A DNA stretch of 64,000 nucleotides from Planctomycetota bacterium (GTDB taxonomy: Bacteria > Planctomycetota > Planctomycetia > Pirellulales > Lacipirellulaceae). The DNA lies in assembly GCA_029259915.1 (NCBI GenBank), contig JAJDED010000031.1, positions 1 to 64,000 of the forward strand, read 5' to 3'. A program made the translations under genes and the position numbers. The notes beneath the pieces are model-generated. The model saw only the letters and a list, made by a program, of their open reading frames with translations, did not search any database and had not been told where the DNA came from. Positions 1 through 9,000 of the stretch are shown here, one piece after another; positions within the stretch are counted from its first letter, which is position 1, and every line of letters begins with the position of its first letter.

Positions 1-3000
1 CGAGCCGAGACCGTCGGCCTCGAGTTGGCCCGCTTCGTCGAAAACGAAAAACTCGTTATCAGAAGCCGGAGCCGTGGAGAACGCGGCCAACGACGTGTCG
101 TGCGTGGTGGTTAGCTGCGTGATGCGGTCGGCTTGGTCGTATTGGTAGGCGTAGGAGGTGAAGGGGAGGACAGAAGTCAGAGGTCGGAGGTGAGAAATCT
201 CGGTGACGCGCCCTGCTTGGTCGTAGGTGTTGTGGGTGTTGAACTGGAATGTGCCGGCGGTGCGGCGGGTGGTGGTGAGCTGGTTTGCGTTGTCGTAGAC
301 CAGTTCGATCTGTTTGTCGGCCACGCCGTTGAGGGGGTTGGCGGCATCTTCGATTTTGGCCGTGCGGCCCAAACGATCTGTAAAAAAGGTGGTGTTGCCG
401 ATGAGCGTTTCGCCGCCGAGGCCGTCCAAGAAATGCTGGGAATAAACGGTGCGGACAAATTCGCTGGCGTCTGAAATATGAAGCCCGTCGTACGTAAATC
501 GCTGTTCGACCTGCCAGGGGGTGCCCTGGGTTTCCGCACTTAGCTGTTTGGTGACGCGTCCGAGATGGTCGTATTCAAATGTCTGTGAGAAGGTGTTGCC
601 GAGAGTGAAGTCTCTATTGACAACCACGCGTCCCAAATCGTTGTAGATCGTTGTGATCGCTTCGGCAAAATTATTTGACGCATCGTACCAAACGTCGGAG
701 AGCTGTTGATCGAGGCGATCGTAGAATAACGTGCGGCGTCGCCCGTTACGGTCGATGATTTCCGACAGGTTGCCCCGGTCGTTGTAAGTGAACGTGCGGC
801 TGACGTCGTTGCCGGCGAGGGTGATTGTTTCGCTGATAAGCCGATCGAGCCCGTCGTAGGCGAAGCTGGTGACGTTGAGTCGCGGGTCGGAAGAAGCGAC
901 GAGGTTGCCTTCGCTGTTGTAACGGGAGATCGATTCGTACCCCAAACCATCGAACTGCCGGACGAGCCGACCCTGGGAATCGTAGACAAACCGTTCGGTT
1001 TCGCCTTCGCCGTTGGTCTGGCTCACCAGGTTGCCAAGTGCGTCGTAGACGAATGTGGTGGTGGCAGCGGTCAAGGGGCCCGCGATGCCGTCGGGGTCGG
1101 GCGCGGTGGTGGTGACGAGCCGGTTCAAGCGATCGAACGCGCTGGTCGAAGTGCGGCCGAGCGGATCGGTCGTCCTGGTGAGATTGCCCACAGCATCGTA
1201 CTCTATGCGCGTAATTGATTCGAGTGAACCACCAGGATCGCGCGTGACAGAAGTTTGCCGACCAATCGCGTCGTACTGAAATTCTGTAATACTTTGATTC
1301 GTCAGTGGAATGCCAATGTCGTGAAACACTTCGTCGATCGATTGAATGAGATTACTATTAGCGTCGTACTTGAACCTTGTGTTCAACGGTTCTTCATCGC
1401 CGGCAAAACGGAATTGCTCTTGTTCAACCTGACGATTGAGCTGGTCGTATCGGAACTCCGTCACAACGTCGATCACACCGACGGCATCGGTTTGGCGCGT
1501 GAGATTGCCGACTTTGTCGTACTCGAAAGCGGTCGTGACTTCCTTGCTGCCGCCGGAGTCGAGCGTTTCGGTCAACACGCGGTTGCGGCGATCGTAGGTC
1601 CAGGCGGTGGTCCGTTCATTTCCCGCGCCGCCCCGATGTTCGACCGTGCTGGTGACGTTGCCAAAGCCGTTGTAGTTGGTGGTTGTCTGCGGTTGAAGAA
1701 GTGGGCCAGCCGGGCCGTCGGGATCGGTAAGTTTGACCGAGGTCGTGCGGCCCAATTCGTCGTAAATGAATTCGGTCGAGCGGCCAAGTGTATCGGTCTC
1801 GCTGGTGAGATTGCCGTTGTTGTCGTAAGCGAACTGTCGCGAAACAACGCGTTCAAGCCGTATCGCGTCGGCAACGAGGTTTTCGTTTGCCGCGGAACGA
1901 AGCCAGACCGTGACCGTGTCGCCGGCAGTAACCACAACATCGGACTTAATCTCTGCCCATGGGCGCAATTCACCATCGTCGAAGCGCAGTTCAGCCGTGG
2001 GGTCGATGCGTTGGTCGCGCTCGGCGAGTCCGTTAAGCGTGTATTGGACCATGTCAACCCAAACGACTGCCGACATGTTGGCAGTGGCATCGGGCCGACC
2101 TTCCCAAGTAGCGAGTATTCGGTAAGTACCCGGTTCAAGGTTTTTAATTTTCCATTCGGCAATTGCGTTTTCTAGATTAGCGTTTGTGGAATTGACATCG
2201 TGAGCGATAAACTGCGCGTCGCCATTGAAGCCGGTGGTTAGCCCCTGTTCAGGCGGCGTGCTGCGGATGATGCTGAACTCGGCATCGCCATTGTCGTACA
2301 CTTGGCTATCGACAAATTCTTGCCGCTCAAGCCGACCGAGTTGGTCGTAGAAGAATCGCTTGTCGACACCGTGTGGATCGATTTGCCGCGTGAGGTTACC
2401 GACGGCATCGTATTCAAAACGCGTGGTCGCGGCAGTTTGGCCACCCGTGCCATCCGGATCGGCCGTGTGCACGGCAGAGGCCCTGCCCCGTTTGTCGAGC
2501 ATGGTGTAAACGGCACGCCCTAGCGCGTCGACCGAAGCCACAACTTGTCCCGCGACGTCGTAAACCGCGTGATTCGTGTTGCCCAGTGCGTCGGTCGTCG
2601 CGATTGGACGATTGAAGACGTCGTACGTAAACTCGGTTCGATTTCCCAACGGGTCGATCACAGCGGTTTGATTGCTAGCCGCGTCGTACTCGAAGTGTGT
2701 AATAGGACTCGCTTGCGGAAACAGCGCACCGTCGGGATCGGGAAGAATCGTTTCCGAGAGCCGACCGTAAACGTCGTACTTCAATTCAGTTTTGCGATCG
2801 AGTGCGTCGCGTTGGAATAGGATTCGCCCGGCTTTGTCGAATACTGAATGCGAAGAAGTCCCGTCGGTGTTGACGACCTCGAACGGCCGATTGAGGCTGT
2901 CGTAGCGCGTTTCTATCACCTGCACCAGATTGGTCGCCTGGTTGGCAACCGTCACCAAATCGCGCGGATCGGCAGGAATCGTTTGTCCATCCGCAGCCAA

Positions 3001-6000
3001 GCCATTTGTATCGTAAGCAACGATGCGCACCACGTTACCCGCCGCGTCGTAGTCGGTCGTCTGCAAAGTCACGTCGGGATCGATCGAATTTGTCGGCAAC
3101 GTCCTCGACTCGATCACGCGTCCCAGATCATCATATTTGAATGCCGTGATGTTTCCGTTGAAATCGGTGGTGGAGACAAGTCGTCCCAGTTGATCGTACT
3201 GATTACTATCCGAGATGCCTTCGAGAATTTCCATCGAGAGCAATCGGCCCGCGCCGTCGTAATTGAAAGTCGTCTCGCGGCCTAACGCATCAATCGTCGC
3301 GGCGATTTGGCCTGTGCCCGAGTAGCGAATGCGCTCGGTGGCACCATCGGGATGGATTGTTTCGATTGGCCGATTGCGACCGTCGTAAATAAATCGCGTG
3401 GTGCGACCCAGTGGGTCGGTGGTGCTTGTGCGATTGCCGAGGCCATCGTAGGTAAACGTCGTCTCGCTACCGTCAGCGTGGAGCTGCCGAACGAGATTTC
3501 CCTTGGCGTCGTACTGAAATTCGGTAACGTGGCCCAAGGGATCGGTCGCAAATCGCACGCGTCCACTGGCGTCGAGACGCGATGAACTTGTTAGCGGCTG
3601 ACCATTTAGATCGCTCGGCACTGTTTGCGCCGATATTTGACGACCGAGCGCGTCGTAACCAAAGTTGCTGTCCACGAAAGTCAGATCAGTAGTTCTGAGC
3701 AGATTGCCGTGGTGGTCGAACGAGTTTATCGGACCTTCCAAACTGTCGGTCCTTGTCCAAACTATGTTACCAGCAGCATCGTAGAAAAACTCGGATTCAA
3801 AATCGGGATCGGCCGTGTCTGCGCCAACGTCGCTGGGCACCGTTGCCTGATCTACTGGAATCGGCGCCGTGGAACCGGCGGCAACGCCATCGAAGAGCTC
3901 GTAGGGGACTTGGTCCCATCGGGCTCCGGCGACAAAGTGCCAGGTCGCCAAGACACGGTAGCTACCTGGCTCAAGCCCCGAAAAGGTCCACGTGGCGGTC
4001 TCCCCCGCTTCACTCAGGAGCGCGCGATCGCCACCATAATAAACACCCAGCCCACCTCCTTGTGCTATATTCCCGGTAACACTAAACTCATTGTCAATCC
4101 CATCGTTGTCGTCGTCGATGACCTTCGAAAACGGAAAATCGCCGTTTACGCGCTCAATACGAATCGCATCGGCTACTACAAGAACGTTAGGATCGGTAAT
4201 GGCGGGGTCGAATGAAACGCGAACCGATAGCGTGTCGCCCGTGACCACAAACGAACTGGCTACTTCATCCCAAGCGACAAACTCAGAATTAATCGCTACC
4301 GGCTGAGCAGAATCATTACCACGGGGGCTGATTTCCGATTTCAACAGACCGCCGGTTGCGCTCGTGCTGTCGGCGTTGTAGGTCCGCTTGGTTACGTTAT
4401 CGAGCGCATCGGTCGTAGTTGTTAAGCGACCCACAGCGTCATAGGTAAAACCTGTGGAAATATTTTCGTCACCTGGATCAACTGTGACACTCTTCATGTT
4501 GATCATGTGCTGAAGAGTGGCTGGCCGGGAGTAGTCGAACTGGGTGGTCAACACGTCTGACAAGTTAAGCGGCATTCCGGCAGCATCGACAAAGTGCTTG
4601 GCCGTCGACTGGAAAAGCTCGCGGTCGCGGAAATCGGTTGGATCGTTGTAGTAAGTGAAAGTCTCGACCGCGCCGCGCTCGTCGGTGGACGAGGTCATTA
4701 GAAATTCACGGTCCGTCTCTTCGACACCCCAGGTGAACTCTTGTCGCGAGCGGTCATTGTGAATCTGCCGCTCTAAGAGGCCATTATCTTGATGGATGTA
4801 TGTTTCCGTATTGCCGTTTTCGTCAGTGAATTCCGTAAGGTTACGGAACAGGTTGTAGCGGAAAGTCTGCGTGCCACTGAGGCTGTCGGTCACCTGGAAC
4901 ACCCGACCGTTGGGATAGTAATTGTAAGTGTGCGTCTGGCCGTCGGGCTCGGTGATCGTTTTGATGTTGCCCTTGCTCGCTCCGCTGGTGAAATGATCGT
5001 AGGAGACCGTGGGGCGCATTAACACATCAAGGCCTGCGGCATCGACAGAGGTTACCTCTGGGGCAGCTGCAGAAGTCAATCGTTGACTGGAAGCAACACC
5101 ACTTGCCGTAATACTAAGGTATGTATAGTCCCAGGTGCCAACATTGGTGCTCGCAACTTTGTTGATTTGGCTAATAACACCGTTTGCATCGTAATCAAAA
5201 TCAATCCGACGGGTGGGTGTGTGAACATCTTGAACACTTTGGATATCGCGCATAGTACCGATATCGTAAATGACATCGACGCCATTGCCTATGTTGTCGA
5301 TTTGCTTCTTGAGCCGACCGCGTAATGCGAGGCCGTTTTGCGTGCCAGTGATCTTCTCGAAATAATGCTCGATGCCGTTCTTGTCTTTGAAGTAGAAGAA
5401 GCTGGTGTCTTCGAAGAATTTGCCGTGCAATGCCGCCGGGACGTCATATTGCATGTTGACATTGTCCCACTTGAAGTTGTGTCGCTGCCCATTGGAGGTG
5501 AGCCAAATCAGATCAAGGTTATTCGTATCCTCGGGATCGACAAACAGCACGTCGCCAAAGCTGAAGGTCCAGCCTACGCCCATGCCGATGTCGTCCTTCG
5601 ATTGCGAATCGTAGTGCCGAGTCAAGTTCAGCGGCACGCCCAGATTGGGGAACACAATGTCCACGTCGTCGCGGAACATGTTTCCATTGGCCACGTTGAC
5701 CGGATCGCCGGCGAAGGTCTGGTTTTTGAACGAAGTGTTGGGGAGCAGCGTGTTTTCGAAGCTATACTGGTTGCCGCTGAAGCCGCCGTTGGTGGTCGGG
5801 CCCCCTTCTTTGGCAATCGAATATCGGGCACCGTCTGGAGATTCGATGACATAGACACTGCCTATCCAATTGCCTACCTGACTTTTTCCCTTGGGTACCA
5901 GGACGTTGACCTCACCAGCTACCGGAGGATTGGACAAAGCATCCCAGATAGCCGCAGCGATGTTGTTCGTTCCGCCACCAATTGGAACATGATAAGCGAG

Positions 6001-9000
6001 CTTCGCGTTGATATCCGCCAAGGAAGTCGCAGTAGTCCCGGCAGGCTGTCCGCTGCCAGCGTACCACTCGCCTTTGTAGTGGATCGTGCCAGAAGAAGTC
6101 CGCTGAAATACCAGAATGGCGTCGTTGCTGATTGGATCATGGTTGGCATCGACTCCCAGAGTGCGCTGATAGGCGTTTTGCAACCCCTTCATCGTCGAGA
6201 CGCTCTCGCTATTGATCTGCTCTTCGACAATGTTGTGTTCTTGTGCCGAACTGTTATAGCCCACCAATTGAAAGGCCTCGCTATCTGTCAGGCCGGTCGT
6301 ACGGTTGTGGATACCATGTGTGGCATTGGGCAGATCAACGCCCATGTCAAATGGCGCGATACGGTAGGGCAAGTGCTCGATGAGATGCGCATCGGTCGTC
6401 GCTTCGCTGTCTTGCAAAAGCACGTTCTTGGCGGTTGCCACGCCCGATCCGACGAAGCCTTGTGCGCTGATTGTATGCGTGAGATTGGCAATCAATTCGT
6501 TTTTCTCGTTGAAATCGCTCCAATACTTGGCAACTGTGTAAGACAGCAAATCGTCGATGTCGTCTATGTAGTCCTGCTCCGACGAAGAGTTGCTGTCCAA
6601 AGTGGCAATCAAAGCCGATTGCATCGCGGCAAGGCTCTCGCTTGAATACTGATTGGCGTCGAGGCCGAGGACGATGATTTCGTCAAACTCTTGTTTGTAG
6701 ACGAACGTATCGTTTGTAGGATTGATGCCAAACGTCGCGGGCGCCGAATGTGTCACCGTAATTTGGGCACTATCGCCGAATTCGGCCCAGATGGAGTTGC
6801 TATAGCTCGCAAGTGGGTTCCCTCCAACAGAAAGTTGAGGGCTGAAGTGGTTGATACCACTAGGAATCATCTCCAGTTGAATGGAATCGAGACTGTGCTC
6901 AGGGACAGAGAGCGTTCGGCTCCAAAGTTCGCCCATGGGGCCAACTTCGTCTCGAAGTTTGATGTTCTTAAAGATACTGTTTGCATTTTCCTGGAGCGGG
7001 CTATTCTCATTAAATAGAACTATACGTGTCGCATTTCCGCTGTAGTAGTCTCCAACACGGATAGAATAGGTTCGCTCTGTCCCTTGAAAATTATTTTGGT
7101 TTTGGATGTAGGCCGAATCTGTTCCATAAAGTTGCCATAGGCTCCCGTCGCCATCCAGTGCATCATCCTCACTGTCCAAACCAATCCCGTGTAGCAGTCC
7201 CTCTTGGTCGCTGTCAAACGTGAATTCTAGGCGAGTGTTTGGCGTAATATTGTAACTGCCGATATCGATTGTTTTGAACGAATTGCCTTGGAGTTCGATT
7301 TGTTCACTTCCAGCGCTTCCGCTAACCACTGCACTGCTTGTTGGTCGCCACAGCTCGACGTTGCTGAAGACGCTTTCGGCAGTGCTGCCGACTACGTTTC
7401 CCTCTGTCGTAAACACCAAATGATCGAACAGTTTTCCAACGGGTGGCGCACCGTTGACCAAAATCCGACCGATGGGGATTGCCATTTGCTGGTCGACACC
7501 TGAGCCATTGTATTGCGGGTAGACGCTGTTGCTATTGGCTCCGTTATCGTAGACCGGATAGAGGGCTTCGTTGTTGGCATCGTCTTGGTATGTAGCCGAC
7601 TGAAAATCCCAACCGATGCGATGAGCCTGTCCTGGGCTCGTGCTACGGAATTTAAATTTCAGCCACGAATCAGCTTGGATGCTTGCCTTACCTGCCACGC
7701 CAGCAGCGGTCGCTTTGGCTGCCGTACCGGTGAGCTGGATTTCATTGATTCCAACAGAAAAATTGCCACTGGGGCGATTTTCGAAGAGCTCGATGTCGCT
7801 AAAGATGGAATCTGCACTGGTAATCTGCCCCCCATCGTCCACACCAAAGATCAAGTGTCTGAGCCAAACGCCCACAGGCGGGGTACCACCTTGATGGGCT
7901 AGGCTTCCAATTGGAATAGTGAGCGTTTGCTCGCTGTTCGATGTCGTATAGAAATTGTAATCACCACTGGGCGTCACGGCCGTCCCGTAGATGGGATACA
8001 GAAACTCCTGATTCGTGGTCGGGATCGTATCGGTCTGGTAGCTTGTATTTGTGTCCCAGCCGATCGAGTGCGAGAGGCCTTGTTGCTGGCTCTTAAAAGT
8101 AAACCGCAGTGCAGTGTCGGCAGTGATATGATAATCGGGAATATCGAGCCGCTGAAAGCTTGTACCCGTGACGCGTATTGCGGTGTCGTTGTTGTTGTCG
8201 GTCGCTAATAGAACACTGCCGTACGAGGGCTCTCGAATTCTGACATTTCTATAGCTGCTTGTTTCAGCATCATCGGAAAGATCTGGTCGAGGTAGCCACT
8301 CCCCATTACCAGCATCATTACGTTGTTGAAAGGTATCCCACAATTGTCGAAAATCTAGCTGCGAGAATGTGCCGGTCGCATAGCTTGGTCCTAGCTCATG
8401 CAATGGTATCGTGTAGCGACTAAACCCGTTGCCGATGTCTACAGCATACGCATCCAGAACACTAAAAGGAGAGTTAAGCACAAATGTCTCGCCTGGACCA
8501 AATGATAGTTCATAAGTATTTGTACTTCCAGAAAATGAAACTTCAAACTCTAATATCGTTGATGAAGATAGCTCATAGTTTGGTATTGTTTGGAATATAC
8601 GAGTGTGATTAGTAATGTTTATAGGACCAGCAATTACCTCCATCCATAGTGAAGTAACATTACTTTGGCTAGTCGCATTCACAGGTAAAGTAAAAGACTG
8701 ATTAATAGTAAAATCGAATCTCCCAAAGGATGGATCCAGATCATCGTACGGAACTAGATCAGTGGTTGTTACTCCATTCAACGAAACTGGCGTCCGCGAT
8801 TCAGGTCCTGGATCAAGCCCATTGTAGCTTTTAAAATCAAGCGAATTATTCCAGGTGTAATTTCTTGAGGCAGCCAGCGGATCAGCCACTTGATCCAGCC
8901 CCTGGTAGGAAGCGACTGCTCCTTGCGAAAGTGGAACGGCAAGAAAGTTGTCGTTCAGCGTCGTCACGCGATCCGAGGAAATTGTTACTTGGTGAGCATA

